Positions 47,461 to 57,348 of a stretch of DNA of 64,000 nt are shown one piece after another. A program made the translations under genes and the position numbers. Under the pieces are notes generated by a model. It made no database searches. It worked only from the letters and a program-made list of their open reading frames with translations, and had not been told where the DNA came from. Source of the DNA: an uncultured Oceanobacter sp. (GTDB lineage: Bacteria; Pseudomonadota; Gammaproteobacteria; Pseudomonadales; Oceanobacteraceae); NCBI GenBank assembly GCA_913061185.1, contig CAJXTI010000001.1, forward strand, positions 1-64,000, written 5' to 3'. Numbering within the stretch: position 1 is the first letter of the stretch; every line of letters begins with the position of its first letter.

Positions 47461-49095
47461 ATGACAGAGTCACTTCACATCGCCATGGCGCAATGCAATT
47501 TTCTGGTTGGCGATATTACCGGCAACTGTGATTTGATGCTCAGCGAAGTGGACGCAGCACGTAACCGTGGCGTCGATCTTATCCTGTTTTCCGAGCTGGC
47601 GCTGACCGGTTACCCACCAGAAGACCTGTTGTTGCGACCAAGTTTGCAACTTCGTGTTGAAACCGCCATAAAACGGCTGGCGGCTGCCAGTCACGACATT
47701 GCCATTGTGGCTGGCTTTCCCTGGCGCGAGGACGAGCGTCTCTATAACTGTGCTGGTGTCTGGTATCAGGGCGAATCACTGGGGCGTTACGCCAAACAAT
47801 GTTTGCCAAACTATCAGGTGTTCGATGAAAAGCGTTATTTCAGCGTTGGCGACCAGCCCCTCGTTGTTAATATCGCTGGCGTACATCTGGGTTTAACCAT
47901 TTGTGAAGATATCTGGTACACAGGGCCGGCAGAACAGTCCGTGGCCGCTGGTGCCGAGCTGATTCTTAACCTGAACGCCTCGCCCTTTCATCTTGGCAAG
48001 CAAACCGAGCGCCTGACCGTCTTGCGTGAGCATATTGGTCGCCTGGGAGTGCCGATTGTGTACGTCAATCAGGTGGGTGGGCAGGATGAATTGGTCTTCG
48101 ATGGTGCCTCGTTTGCTCTGGATGCCACTGGCCTCTGCGTTGCCCAACTACCGGAATACCAGGCAGCAACGGCTGACGTCCGGTTTTCTGCCGGTGTTTT
48201 GCAGGCTGCGAATGCGGCACCGGTGGTGGAAGCCCACGAACATGAACTGGCCAGTCTCTACAACGCGCTGGTGTTGGGAGTGCGTGACTACGTCAATAAA
48301 AACCATTTCAAGGGCGTTATTCTGGGGCTGTCAGGCGGTATCGATTCAGCGCTGACACTGGCCATTGCCGTGGATGCTCTGGGGGCTGATCGGGTTCAGG
48401 CTGTGATGATGCCATTTGCCTATACCTCGGATATGAGCAAAGAAGACGCCGCGCAGCAGGCGCGGGTGATGGGAGTACGTTATCAGTCGATTTCGATTGC
48501 TCCGATGTACGAGCAATTTATGGGTGCTCTGGCGCAGGAGTTTGCCGGTTTACCGGTTGATACCACGGAAGAAAACCTGCAATCCCGCTGTCGTGGTGTG
48601 CTGTTGATGGCGATCTCGAACAAGACGGGCTATATGGTGCTGACCACCGGCAACAAAAGCGAAATGGCGGTGGGTTATGCAACCCTGTATGGCGATATGG
48701 CGGGTGGTTACGGGGCGCTGAAGGATGTCTATAAAACACGGGTATTCGCACTGGCACAATATCGTAATTCGATCGGTGAGGGTGAGGTAATACCGCAGCG
48801 AGTGATTGATCGTCCGCCATCGGCGGAACTGGCGCCCGACCAGGTGGACGAAGACAGCCTGCCGCCTTACCCGGTGTTGGACACCATACTGGAAAATTAT
48901 ATTGAGCAGGACATGAGTGCCGAGGCGATTATTGCCAGTGGCTTCGACCGCGATGATGTGATGCGGGTGCTGCGTCTGGTTGACGTAAACGAATACAAAC
49001 GCCGTCAGGCACCGGTTGGCGTACGAGTAACTCGGCGTGGTTTTGGTCGTGATCGGCGCTATCCGATCACCAGTGGTTGGCGGGCTGGTATCTGA
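47461..49095 (+). CDS. nadE: Glutamine-dependent NAD+ synthase
   Basis: A 544-aa two-domain enzyme for the last step of NAD synthesis. N-terminal nitrilase-type glutaminase (about 1-250) with catalytic Glu in FSELALTGYPPEDLL, Lys in YAKQCLPNY and Cys in LTICEDIWYTG; C-terminal synthetase with the P-loop GLSGGIDSALTLAIA (about 288) and TTGNKSEMAVGYATLYGDMAGG. It can therefore use glutamine directly as nitrogen donor. Confidence 0.95.
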   Translation: MTESLHIAMAQCNFLVGDITGNCDLMLSEVDAARNRGVDLILFSELALTGYPPEDLLLRPSLQLRVETAIKRLAAASHDIAIVAGFPWREDERLYNCAGVWYQGESLGRYAKQCLPNYQVFDEKRYFSVGDQPLVVNIAGVHLGLTICEDIWYTGPAEQSVAAGAELILNLNASPFHLGKQTERLTVLREHIGRLGVPIVYVNQVGGQDELVFDGASFALDATGLCVAQLPEYQAATADVRFSAGVLQAANAAPVVEAHEHELASLYNALVLGVRDYVNKNHFKGVILGLSGGIDSALTLAIAVDALGADRVQAVMMPFAYTSDMSKEDAAQQARVMGVRYQSISIAPMYEQFMGALAQEFAGLPVDTTEENLQSRCRGVLLMAISNKTGYMVLTTGNKSEMAVGYATLYGDMAGGYGALKDVYKTRVFALAQYRNSIGEGEVIPQRVIDRPPSAELAPDQVDEDSLPPYPVLDTILENYIEQDMSAEAIIASGFDRDDVMRVLRLVDVNEYKRRQAPVGVRVTRRGFGRDRRYPITSGWRAGI

Positions 49096-49117
49096 AATCT
49101 GTCAGATGAAGTGAATA

Positions 49118-49160
49118 ACCGGGCCCCGGATGTTGGTTGGACGTGTATTCCGGGGCCGGT
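49118..49160. terminator. Terminator-like hairpin between nadE and bamD
   Basis: ACCGGGCCCCGGA (49118-49130) pairs with TCCGGGGCCGGT (49149-49160), one bulged G, 18-nt loop. It lies between two convergent genes and could serve both; the following sequence is only moderately T-rich. Confidence 0.5.
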
Positions 49161-49227
49161 TGTGTTCAGTTGCTTGTATTTCGGCCATCGCCACAAAAGT
49201 GGCCTGAAAATGTGGTCTGGTATCGGG

Positions 49228-50049
49228 TTATTTACTCAAGCCAAAGGAGAGGATTTCCAGCCAGCTGCGCCGATCTGTTTGTGCCAGACCGCTGTTCTTG
49301 AACTCGCCATTCCGTAGTTGTGGGTGCTGTGGGAAGTTATATTTCAGCAGTGCCAAGGCGTCATCAGCTTCTGCTGTCATCGATAGCTCCTGATAGGCTT
49401 CCGTCATCATCACCAGGCCATCGGCAACCGCAGCGGTACCTGGATACTCAGATACTACCTTGTTGGCCCGGTTGGCAGCTGCCATAAAGGCGTGACGTTT
49501 CATATAGTAGCGCGCCACGCCAATCTCGTAACTGGCCAGGCGTTCACGCAGATAGACCATACGTGCGCGGGAGTCGGCGGTATAAGGGCTGTCCGGGAAG
49601 CGGGTCAACAATTCTGAAAAATACTGGAAGGCATCGCGCAGCGGCGTCGGGTCACGCTTGGCAACATCGTCGGAAAAACGCCGTTCCACCATGGAAAATC
49701 CCATTTCATAGGTGGTCAGCGCACGAATGTAGTAGGCGTAGTCGATTTGTTCATGCAGCGGATGCAGGCGGATAAAGCGTTCGCTGGCTTCCAGGGCGGT
49801 TTCCAGATCGCTGGTTTTGAAATAGGCGTAAATCAGCTCCAGTTGAGCCTGTTCGGCGTATTCCCCAAAAGGGTACTGGGACTCCAGCGCCTTGAGCTTT
49901 TCAATGGCAATAACGTTGCTGTTTTTATCCAGCGCGGTTCTGGCTTCTTTATATAATTGTTGCTCGGTTTGTTCTTTGGGTTTGTCCGGATTTCCGGAGC
50001 AGGCGACCATCAAGACAGATAATAAAATCAACAGCCAGCGGCACGTCAT
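49228..50049 (-). CDS. bamD: Outer membrane assembly lipoprotein BamD
   Basis: A 273-aa lipoprotein of the BAM complex that inserts beta-barrel proteins. Signal peptide MTCRWLLILLSVLMVAC with lipobox MVAC; five TPR units follow, with YPFGEYAEQAQLELIYAYFKT and AFQYFSELLTRFPDSPYTADSRARM. I start at the ATG at 50049 (AGGA eight bases upstream); a frame extended to 50121 places 24 non-family residues before the signal peptide. It is divergent from rluD, the standard bamD-rluD arrangement. Confidence 0.95.
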   Translation of the reverse strand: MTCRWLLILLSVLMVACSGNPDKPKEQTEQQLYKEARTALDKNSNVIAIEKLKALESQYPFGEYAEQAQLELIYAYFKTSDLETALEASERFIRLHPLHEQIDYAYYIRALTTYEMGFSMVERRFSDDVAKRDPTPLRDAFQYFSELLTRFPDSPYTADSRARMVYLRERLASYEIGVARYYMKRHAFMAAANRANKVVSEYPGTAAVADGLVMMTEAYQELSMTAEADDALALLKYNFPQHPQLRNGEFKNSGLAQTDRRSWLEILSFGLSK

Positions 50050-50177
50050 GGAGCGGATTCCTAATTGTGGATATACTTCGCTAAAGCGCGGTATTAAAAC
50101 ACAGTCACAGCACAGTCCCAACCGATTGGCGGTTCTGACGTCTGGTATCGCATCGACCCTCCCCGATTTGGCAGACT

Positions 50178-51143
50178 ATGACCAATCAGATCTCTAGCAG
50201 TATTCAGGTTCCCTTTGATCAGGGCAACAAACGACTCGACCAGGTAGCAGCGCAACTGTTCCCTGACTATTCACGCTCACGGCTGCAACAATGGATCAAA
50301 GAGGGACAGCTGACGGTTGATGGCAAGGCCTGGCGCGGGCGTGACAAACTCACCGGCGGTGAGACGTTGGTATTGGAAGCGGAGCTGGCCCCCGAAGGTG
50401 ACTGGGAGCCAGAGGCCATCGACCTCGATATCGTCTACGAAGACGATCATATTCTGGTGCTCAACAAGCAGGCTGATCTGGTGGTGCATCCGGCGGCTGG
50501 CAATCGTGAAGGCACCTTGCTGAATGGCTTGCTGCATCATTGTCCGGCGCTGGCCAATATTCCCCGTGCCGGTATCGTACATCGGCTCGACAAGGACACC
50601 ACAGGACTGATGGTGGTGGCCAAAACCCTGCAAGCCCAGGCGCATCTGGTCGCACAACTGCAGGATCGCACCATGGGACGTGAGTACGAAGCGGTAGTTC
50701 AGGGGCACATGACCGGCGGCGGCAAAGTAGATGAACCGATCGGTCGTCATGGTACCCAGCGCACCCGTATGGCGGTCAATCCGATGGGTAAAGACGCGGT
50801 GACCCATTACCGGGTATTACACAAGTTTCCTACCCATACCCATATTCGCTGCAAACTGGAAACTGGCCGTACTCACCAGATCCGCGTGCATATGACGCAC
50901 ATTGGCCATCCGCTGGTGGGTGATGCCACCTACGCTGCCCGTACTCGCCTGACCAAGGGTATTGGCCCTTCCTTGCGTACCATGCTGCAAAACTTTCCAC
51001 GTCAAGCGCTGCATGCCAAGGCGTTGGGATTATTGCACCCGGTTGAGCAGGAATGGATGGAGTGGGAAGTGGACTTGCCAACCGACATGATCGAATTGCT
51101 TGAGATGCTGGAGGCTGACCGGCGTGGTGCGCACGACATTTGA
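50178..51143 (+). CDS. rluD: 23S rRNA pseudouridine synthase RluD
   Basis: A 321-aa enzyme that makes pseudouridines 1911, 1915 and 1917 in helix 69 of 23S rRNA. N-terminal S4 domain (KRLDQVAAQLFPDYSRSRLQQWI), then the RluA-family catalytic domain with GIVHRLDKDTTGLMVVAKT (catalytic Asp) and CKLETGRTHQIRVHM. It overlaps pgeF by about 20 bp, the usual rluD-pgeF order. Confidence 0.95.
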   Translation: MTNQISSSIQVPFDQGNKRLDQVAAQLFPDYSRSRLQQWIKEGQLTVDGKAWRGRDKLTGGETLVLEAELAPEGDWEPEAIDLDIVYEDDHILVLNKQADLVVHPAAGNREGTLLNGLLHHCPALANIPRAGIVHRLDKDTTGLMVVAKTLQAQAHLVAQLQDRTMGREYEAVVQGHMTGGGKVDEPIGRHGTQRTRMAVNPMGKDAVTHYRVLHKFPTHTHIRCKLETGRTHQIRVHMTHIGHPLVGDATYAARTRLTKGIGPSLRTMLQNFPRQALHAKALGLLHPVEQEWMEWEVDLPTDMIELLEMLEADRRGAHDI

Positions 51144-51858
51144 ACTGATCCGGCCAGACTGGCCCTTGCCTGCCGGGGTGCAGGTGGCATTCAGTACGCG
51201 CCGGTTACTGAGTGGGCCGGTTTCTGCAGCGCCCTGGGATGGTGCCAATCTCGGGCTGCATGTTGGTGATAATGCACAGCAAGTACGGCAGCACCGTATC
51301 CGCTTGCAACAGCAGTTACCCGCTGTTCGTGCCATTCAATGGCTTGATCAGGTGCACGGCACTGAATGTCGGCACGCTTGTGGGAACGAAATTGTGTTGC
51401 CAGCAGATGCCTGCTGGACAGCAGAACCAGGCCTGGCCTGTGCCGTCATGACGGCAGATTGTTTGCCGGTGTTGCTGGTCAGTGCAAACGGCCAGCAGAT
51501 TGCAGCGATACACGCCGGATGGCGTGGTCTGGCTGCTGGTGTGCTGGAACAGGCCCTGACCCGTTTTAGTGGTAGCGTAATGGCCATGCTGGGTCCTGCC
51601 ATTGGCCCGGCCGCGTTTGAAGTCGGGCCAGAGGTCAGGGCAAGCTTCGCCGGGGCACCGGCAAGTTGCTTTTATCGTGGCCACGGCGATCGTTATCATG
51701 CCAATCTGCATAAACTGGCGCGCTGGCGGTTGGAACTGGCGGGCGTCGAGCGGATATTCGGGGAGGAATGGTGTACTTATCGGGAAGCGACGCAGTTTTA
51801 TTCCTTTCGTCGGGATGGCCAAACCGGGCGGCAGGCCAGTCTGATCTGGCGCGAGTAG
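51124..51858 (+). CDS. pgeF: Purine nucleoside phosphorylase/laccase-domain protein (YfiH family)
   Basis: A 244-aa YfiH/DUF152 protein. I start at the GTG at 51124 with GGAGG nine bases upstream, giving a length equal to the family; a TTG at 51100 is less likely. Conserved metal-site segments: WLDQVHGTEC, VMTADCLPVLL, IHAGWRGLAAGVL and a C-terminal REATQFYSFRRDG. The family binds zinc and is reported to act on purine nucleosides; an older proposal ties the E. coli member to peptidoglycan editing. Confidence 0.92.
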   Translation: MVRTTFELIRPDWPLPAGVQVAFSTRRLLSGPVSAAPWDGANLGLHVGDNAQQVRQHRIRLQQQLPAVRAIQWLDQVHGTECRHACGNEIVLPADACWTAEPGLACAVMTADCLPVLLVSANGQQIAAIHAGWRGLAAGVLEQALTRFSGSVMAMLGPAIGPAAFEVGPEVRASFAGAPASCFYRGHGDRYHANLHKLARWRLELAGVERIFGEEWCTYREATQFYSFRRDGQTGRQASLIWRE

Positions 51859-51867
51859 CGCAGGCGG

Positions 51868-52326
51868 TTATTGTTTTTTGCAATAGGTGTCCATTATCTT
51901 GCGGGCTTTCTGCTGTTCGCGCTCCCGTTCAGCGTCCGTCAACGGACGGTATTCACCGGTCTCCTGGTCTTTGAAGCGACGGCTGTAATTACTGCTGAGC
52001 TTGCCCATATAGGTCTGGCCCTGCTGGCAATACGCGTCGGCCTCTTCGTTGGACACTGCGGGTTCGTCGGAGTCTGGCTGTTTTTCCTCATCCTTTTTCG
52101 GATTGGCAGTGTCCACCAGGGATCTGCCTGTGGCAGGGGGTGTGGCGGGGCGCGAAACCTGCACATCATAGGTTTCTGCTGTTGCCTGTTGCTCACGGGG
52201 AGGCTGTGAACCAAAGTGAACCTGGCCGCTTTCATCTGTCCAGCGGTATACCTGTGCTTGCACCGGGCTGGTTACCAAGGCTGGCCATAGCAGTAGCACC
52301 ACTGCTGTCGAGAGCAAAAATTTCAT
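51868..52326 (-). CDS. DUF4124 exported protein
   Basis: A 152-aa protein with a signal peptide (MKFLLSTAVVLLLWPALV, cut after about residue 24) followed by the DUF4124 signature QVYRWTDESGQVHFGSQPP. The middle is acidic and low-complexity (PKKDEEKQPDSDEPAVSNEE); the end is a charged helix. Function unknown; DUF4124 proteins are small periplasmic proteins. I prefer the Met at 52326 over the one six codons upstream. Convergent with pgeF. Confidence 0.85.
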   Translation of the reverse strand: MKFLLSTAVVLLLWPALVTSPVQAQVYRWTDESGQVHFGSQPPREQQATAETYDVQVSRPATPPATGRSLVDTANPKKDEEKQPDSDEPAVSNEEADAYCQQGQTYMGKLSSNYSRRFKDQETGEYRPLTDAEREREQQKARKIMDTYCKKQ

Positions 52327-52434
52327 AATCACCTGCAATATCAACAGAACCGGGATGCAGCGAACACTATGGCAACGAGCTGATAAGTCAAGGAAATAGC
52401 CGTTATTCTGGCATCCCGCAGGCCGCGTGTTCTC

Positions 52435-52462
52435 TGGACAAACGGCGCTATGGTGCTAAAAT
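52435..52462 (+). promoter_or_regulatory. Sigma70 promoter of the ilvIH leader
   Basis: TGGACA (52435-52440), 16-bp spacer, TAAAAT (52457-52462), each one mismatch from consensus. Transcription would start near 52469, giving a leader of about 245 nt before ilvI. Confidence 0.5.
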
Positions 52463-52619
52463 TGCACAGCTTTTGCCGGATTGAGCAGCCAACACCCCCG
52501 TGCTGATCTCTGGCAGCCATGGCCTCTGGACCAGGGTTATCCTCCGATCCAGTTCCAACCCGCAGTTTATGACCAGACTCCGGGACTCTGATGAGCAACT
52601 ACAAGTTATTCATCCTCAC

Positions 52620-52672
52620 CGGGATCCATCCGCCTTCAGGGCGTGATGACGCTGATCCCGCAATTTTTATTT
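52620..52672 (+). terminator. Terminator-like hairpin in the ilvI leader (possible attenuator)
   Basis: Outer stem CGGGATC (52620-52626)/GATCCCG (52654-52660) continues inward through CATC/GATG and CGCC/GGCG around a TTCAG loop, with small bulges, and is followed by CAATTTTTATTT. This has the form of an intrinsic terminator placed 43 bases before ilvI. Two short frames run into it (ATG 52591, 31 codons, containing L-F-I-L-T-G-I; ATG 52569, 25 codons), but neither has a good ribosome-binding site. A small hairpin GCTCT/AGAGC (52680-52693) follows. Confidence 0.5.
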
Positions 52673-52714
52673 CACTCATGCTCTGACAAGAGCTTGTGCA
52701 AGAGGATAAGTACG

Positions 52715-54439
52715 GTGGAATTACTTTCCGGCGGAGAAATGTTGGTTCGTGCTCTGCACGAGTCAGGCGTTGAATATATCTATGGCTACCCGGGCGGCTC
52801 GTTGCTGCACATTTACGATGCCGTCTATAGACAAAGTGCCGTCAAACACGTACTGGTCCGCCACGAGCAGGCCGCAGCCCATATGGCTGATGGCTATGCC
52901 CGTGCGACCGGTAAAGCCGGTGTTGTGATGGTGACTTCCGGCCCTGGAGCGACCAATACCATTACCGGTATTGCTACTGCGTTTACGGATTCTATTCCAA
53001 TGGTTGTCATTTCTGGTCAGGTGATGAGCCATTTGGTCGGCGATGATGCCTTCCAGGAAACGGACATGCTGGGGGTTTCTCGCCCAGTGGTGAAACACAG
53101 TTTCAGTGTTCGCCGCCCGGAAGAAATTCCAGAGCTGGTGGCGAAAGCGTTTTATATCGCCAGCACCGGCCGTCCCGGCCCGGTACTGATTGATATACCG
53201 AAAGATATGACCATGCCGAATGAGCGTTTTGAATACGTTTATCCGAAAAAGGTCAAACTGCGCTCTTACACACCGCCTCAGCGTGGCCACTCCGGCCAAA
53301 TCAAGAAGGCGGTTGAATTGCTGTTGAGCGCCAAGCGTCCGGTTATCTACAGCGGCGGTGGTGTGATCATCGACGGCAGTTCAGATAAGCTGCGGGCATT
53401 GGTGGATCGCCTGAACTTCCCATGCACCAGCACATTGATGGGGCTGGGGGCTTATCCCGGCACGGCGGATCGTTTCCTTGGTATGTTAGGGATGCACGGC
53501 ACCTACGAAGCGAACGTGGTGATGCACCACGCCGATGTGGTGTTGGCGGTAGGCGCTCGCTTTGATGACCGAGTGACCAATGCCACGACCAAGTTTTGTC
53601 CGGACGCCAAGATCATTCATATCGATATTGATCCATCGTCTATTTCCAAAACCATCACCGCCGATGTGCCCATTGTCGGGCCAGTGGGTACGGTGCTGGA
53701 CGAAATGATGGCGCTGCTGGATGAAGCTGGTGAAACGCCGGATGCTGATGCGATAACCTCCTGGTGGAAACAGATCAACGAGTGGCGTCCGCGTCATGGT
53801 ATGCGTTACGAAAAAAATGAAAACGGCTTGATGAAACCACAGGAAGTCATCGAAGCGCTGTGGACTGCTACTCGGGGAGATGCCTACGTCACCTCCGATG
53901 TTGGCCAACATCAGATGTTTGCCGCTCAGTACTACAAGTTTGACAAGCCCAATCGTTGGATCAACTCCGGTGGCCTGGGCACCATGGGCTTTGGTTTTCC
54001 GGCCGCGATGGGGGTGAAGATGAACTTCCCCGATCACGAAGTGGTGTGTGTCACGGGTGAAGGTTCGATCCAGATGAACATTCAGGAAATGTCGACCTGC
54101 TTGCAGTACGGTATTCCGGTAAAAATCGTCTGTCTGAACAATGGTTCGCTGGGTATGGTACGTCAGTGGCAGGACATGAACTACGAAGGGCGACATTCCC
54201 ATTCCTATATGGAATCACTGCCCGACTTCGTTAAGTTGGCCGAGGCCTACGGCCATGTGGGTATTCAGGTAAAAAGCCGCGATGAATTGCCGCAAGCGCT
54301 GGACGATGCCTTGAATAAATACAAGGATCGCCTGGTATTCCTCGATGTAGCCGTTGACCCGGAAGAACACGTTTATCCAATGCAGGTGCCTTTGGGCTCC
54401 ATGCGCGACATGTGGCTGAGCAAGACGGAGCGTACCTGA
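52715..54439 (+). CDS. ilvI: Acetolactate synthase III large subunit
   Basis: A 574-aa thiamine diphosphate enzyme, first step of valine, leucine and isoleucine synthesis. Start at GTG 52715 with AGAGGA eight bases upstream, which gives the exact length and N-terminus ([18 protein letters not shown]) of IlvI; upstream in-frame ATGs are rejected. The catalytic Glu is in [16 protein letters not shown], and the ThDP/metal motif reads [11 protein letters not shown]- and ThDP-binding domains are in the usual order. Overlap-free, 1 bp before ilvH. Confidence 0.96.
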   Translation: MELLSGGEMLVRALHESGVEYIYGYPGGSLLHIYDAVYRQSAVKHVLVRHEQAAAHMADGYARATGKAGVVMVTSGPGATNTITGIATAFTDSIPMVVISGQVMSHLVGDDAFQETDMLGVSRPVVKHSFSVRRPEEIPELVAKAFYIASTGRPGPVLIDIPKDMTMPNERFEYVYPKKVKLRSYTPPQRGHSGQIKKAVELLLSAKRPVIYSGGGVIIDGSSDKLRALVDRLNFPCTSTLMGLGAYPGTADRFLGMLGMHGTYEANVVMHHADVVLAVGARFDDRVTNATTKFCPDAKIIHIDIDPSSISKTITADVPIVGPVGTVLDEMMALLDEAGETPDADAITSWWKQINEWRPRHGMRYEKNENGLMKPQEVIEALWTATRGDAYVTSDVGQHQMFAAQYYKFDKPNRWINSGGLGTMGFGFPAAMGVKMNFPDHEVVCVTGEGSIQMNIQEMSTCLQYGIPVKIVCLNNGSLGMVRQWQDMNYEGRHSHSYMESLPDFVKLAEAYGHVGIQVKSRDELPQALDDALNKYKDRLVFLDVAVDPEEHVYPMQVPLGSMRDMWLSKTERT

Positions 54440-54440
54440 T

Positions 54441-54935
54441 ATGATGCGACATATTATTTCTATCCTGCTGGAAAACGAACCGGGTGCCTTGTCGCGTGTG
54501 GTCGGACTGTTTGCCCAGCGTGGCTATAACATTGAAACCCTGACGGTTGCGCCTACCGAAGACCCGACCTTGTCGCGTCTGACCATGACCACCCATTGCG
54601 ATGATCGCAAGATCGAACAGATCACCAAACAGCTCAATAAGCTGATCGAGGTGGTCAAGCTGGTGGATCTGTCTGAGGGTCAACACATCGAGCGCGAACT
54701 GATGCTGATCAAGGTGAAAGCCGTGGGAGCCCAGCGTGCTGAAATCAAACGTACGGCGGATATCTTCCGTGGCCAGATCGTCGATGTGTCACCCAGTGTG
54801 TACACCATCCAATTGACTGGCGCGACTGATAAACTGGAAGCCTTTATTGAGGCGATTGGTTCGACTGCAGTGCTGGAAACCGTGCGCAGTGGTGTGTCGG
54901 GTATTTCTCGTGGTGAGAAAGTCCTGAGCCTGTAG
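54441..54935 (+). CDS. ilvH: Acetolactate synthase III regulatory subunit
   Basis: A 164-aa regulatory subunit with an N-terminal ACT domain (MRHIISILLENEPGALSRVVGLFAQRGYNIE, valine-binding site around Asn14 and Gly17) and a C-terminal domain with SIGTAV-like AIGSTAVLETVRSGVSG. It activates IlvI and confers valine feedback inhibition. A strong terminator follows, so ilvIH is a two-gene transcript; ilvC is not adjacent. Confidence 0.96.
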   Translation: MMRHIISILLENEPGALSRVVGLFAQRGYNIETLTVAPTEDPTLSRLTMTTHCDDRKIEQITKQLNKLIEVVKLVDLSEGQHIERELMLIKVKAVGAQRAEIKRTADIFRGQIVDVSPSVYTIQLTGATDKLEAFIEAIGSTAVLETVRSGVSGISRGEKVLSL

Positions 54936-54970
54936 CCTTCGCTCTTTGCCCTTCGCGTCAGTCTGGCCAT

Positions 54971-55008
54971 AAAAAACCCGTTGAATACTCGCGCTTCAAC
55001 GGGTTTTT
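54971..55008. terminator. Intrinsic terminator between ilvH and coq7
   Basis: AACCCGTTGAA / TTCAACGGGTT stem with a 9-nt loop, flanked by A-run and T-run, between convergent genes; it can serve both strands. Confidence 0.92.
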
Positions 55009-55034
55009 GTTATGGGGTTAACCAGTGATTGGGC

Positions 55035-55688
55035 TTAAACCCGATACGTTGCACTGGTCATGACCTTGGAAATAGCAGTCATGGCCATTTTTACCGGCAA
55101 TGGAAATTTCTGGCCACCAGCATCCAGTGCGGTAGTGGCGTGTTTGGCCTCGTCTTCCAGCATTTGCAACAGCACCGCCTTGCTGCGTTCATCCTGAACG
55201 GGCAATGAACTGATATGAGAGGTCAGGTGCTTGCACACCTGTTGTTCTGTTGCGGCAACAAATCCCAGGCTGACCTTGTCACCAATTTTACCCGCTGCGG
55301 CACCGATACCCAGCGATAATCCATAAAACAGCGGATTCAGCAGGCTGGTACGGCCGTCCAGCTCCTTGATGCGAGCTTCACACCAGGCCAGGTGATCAAT
55401 TTCTTCTGCGGCGGCTTCTTCCATGGCACCACGCACATCAGGCAATCTGGCCGTTAACGCCTGCCCCTGATACAAGGCCTGGGCACAGACTTCACCGGTA
55501 TGATTAATGCGCATCAGAGCGGCGGCATGTTGACGTTCGGCGTCGCTCATCTCATGTTGCTCGCGCTGGAGAGCTGGGGATGGGCGAGCGGCTGAGGCAA
55601 CACCGGGAACGAGGGTGCGGAGGGCTTGGTCGGCGCTGCCAATCAGGCGATCTAACAGGGAAAACTGGCGAGTATTTTGCTGGCTCAT
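55035..55688 (-). CDS. coq7: Demethoxyubiquinone hydroxylase Coq7
   Basis: A 217-aa membrane-associated di-iron monooxygenase for the last hydroxylation in ubiquinone synthesis. Iron ligands are visible in [39 protein letters not shown] and EDEAKHA. I start at the ATG at 55688 with GGAGAGA upstream ([16 protein letters not shown]); the frame open to 55724 adds twelve residues. Replaces UbiF of enterobacteria. Confidence 0.94.
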   Translation of the reverse strand: MSQQNTRQFSLLDRLIGSADQALRTLVPGVASAARPSPALQREQHEMSDAERQHAAALMRINHTGEVCAQALYQGQALTARLPDVRGAMEEAAAEEIDHLAWCEARIKELDGRTSLLNPLFYGLSLGIGAAAGKIGDKVSLGFVAATEQQVCKHLTSHISSLPVQDERSKAVLLQMLEDEAKHATTALDAGGQKFPLPVKMAMTAISKVMTSATYRV

Positions 55689-55851
55689 AACGGGTCTCTC
55701 CGCAACGCGGGCATAGCAGGCCATACCCGAAAAACTGAATCGGCTGACAGTTTACGTTTTTCTGCGTTCTGATGCATGATCCGTATCATCGCTATTCAGC
55801 CATAACCATAACACTCCTGGCGTCAGCCAGTCTGACAGAGAGAGCCAAAGA

Positions 55852-57339
55852 ATGCAGGATGTACACGACCTGGCACTGATGCTGGAGCGCCATACGCCGA
55901 TTCTGGTGATTGAAACCCACGAAGAACCCCGAGCGCTGGACTTGCTGACTCGTCTGGCCATCAAGCGCGGTGCAGCATTGCAACAATGGACTCTGACCGA
56001 CGGTTTGCGGCGGCTGGGTTTTGGTGAAGAACCAGGATTGGAGCAAAGTGAGGTGCCCGAACGGGCGTTACTGCATATCAAGCAGCAACAACAGGGCGGT
56101 ATTTTTGTCTTTTGCGATCTGCATCCATTTATCGCAGAACCACAGATAGTACGGCTGCTCAAGGATATTGCCTTGCAACATGTGCATGCCGGAAAAACCC
56201 TCGTTTTACTCAGCCACCGACTTGAGGTACCTGATGAACTGATGCGCCTGAGTGCCCGTTTTCAGCTGCAACTGCCGAATGAACAGCAATTGATGACCCT
56301 GGTACAGGAAGAAGCACGGCGTTATGCCGCCCAAAGTGGCACACGGGTAAAAACCGATGAACCAACACTCAAGCGCCTGGTGGCCAACCTTCGTGGTTTG
56401 ACGTATTCCGATGCCCGCCGACTGATTCGTGGTGCGATAGTCGATGATGGTGCGATCACGGCAGAAGATGTACCGGAAGTCAGCCGGGCAAAACTCCAGT
56501 TGATGGATATGGACGGCGTGATGGGATTTGAGTACGACACTGCCCGTTTTGGTGATGTGGCCGGTCTGGATACCATGAAGCAATGGCTGCAACAGCGTCA
56601 GCAGGCGTTCCTCGAAGCCGATACCGATATGCGACCCAAAGGAATGTTGCTGTTTGGTGTGCAGGGCAGTGGTAAAAGCCTGGCGGCAAAGGCGGTGGCT
56701 GGCAGTTGGGGAGTGCCCTTGTTGCGTCTGGATATGGGTGCCTTGTACAACAAGTTTTTTGGTGAGACAGAACGTAACTTGCGGGAAGCGTTGCAGCTTG
56801 CCGAGCTGATGGCGCCTTGTGTTGTGTGGATTGATGAAATCGAAAAAGCACTGGCCGGTGATAGCCAGGACAATGGCGTCAGCCAGCGTTTGCTGGGTAC
56901 CTTGCTGACCTGGCTGGCGGAGCGTAAACAGCCGGTGTTTGTGGTGGCGACTGCTAACAATATTCATGCTCTGCCACCGGAACTGATGCGCAAGGGTCGT
57001 CTGGACGAAATCTTTTTTGTTGATTTGCCCGATGCCAGCGTGCGGGAAGCGATTTTCCGCATCCACCTGGGCAAGCGCGGGCATGATGTCGATGCGGTCG
57101 ACCTGGGGCTACTGGCCGCCATGACCGAAGGGTTTTCCGGCGCAGAAATTGAACAAGTGGTGGTCGCTGCCTGGTATGCCAGTGCGGAAGCCGGTAAGAC
57201 AACGCTTAATGACCAGCCACTGACGACCCAACAACTGGTCGCGGCAGCTAATGCAACGCAGCCGCTGTCGGTAACCATGGCTGAACCGCTGCAGCGCCTC
57301 CGGTTATGGGCCGCCGGGCGTGCGGTGTCCGCGAATTAG
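55852..57339 (+). CDS. AAA family ATPase (Ycf46-like)
   Basis: A 495-aa cytoplasmic protein. The N-terminal half (about 1-220) is a degenerate AAA-like domain typical of this family (HTPILVIETHEEPRALDLL); the C-terminal half is a classical AAA domain with Walker A GVQGSGKS (about 265-272), Walker B CVVWIDEIEKAL, sensor-1 VVATANN and arginine finger in MRKGRLDEIFF. This two-part layout matches the Ycf46 family of cyanobacteria/plastids and its proteobacterial relatives. Role unknown; no obvious operon partner. Divergent from coq7. Confidence 0.85.
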   Translation: MQDVHDLALMLERHTPILVIETHEEPRALDLLTRLAIKRGAALQQWTLTDGLRRLGFGEEPGLEQSEVPERALLHIKQQQQGGIFVFCDLHPFIAEPQIVRLLKDIALQHVHAGKTLVLLSHRLEVPDELMRLSARFQLQLPNEQQLMTLVQEEARRYAAQSGTRVKTDEPTLKRLVANLRGLTYSDARRLIRGAIVDDGAITAEDVPEVSRAKLQLMDMDGVMGFEYDTARFGDVAGLDTMKQWLQQRQQAFLEADTDMRPKGMLLFGVQGSGKSLAAKAVAGSWGVPLLRLDMGALYNKFFGETERNLREALQLAELMAPCVVWIDEIEKALAGDSQDNGVSQRLLGTLLTWLAERKQPVFVVATANNIHALPPELMRKGRLDEIFFVDLPDASVREAIFRIHLGKRGHDVDAVDLGLLAAMTEGFSGAEIEQVVVAAWYASAEAGKTTLNDQPLTTQQLVAAANATQPLSVTMAEPLQRLRLWAAGRAVSAN

Positions 57340-57348
57340 CAGGTTACG

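Noticed and set aside
54046-54075. GEG in place of GDG in the ThDP motif of IlvI, taken as a possible inactivating change
   Set aside because: To my knowledge GEGSIQM is common in proteobacterial IlvI; the rest of the active site is intact.
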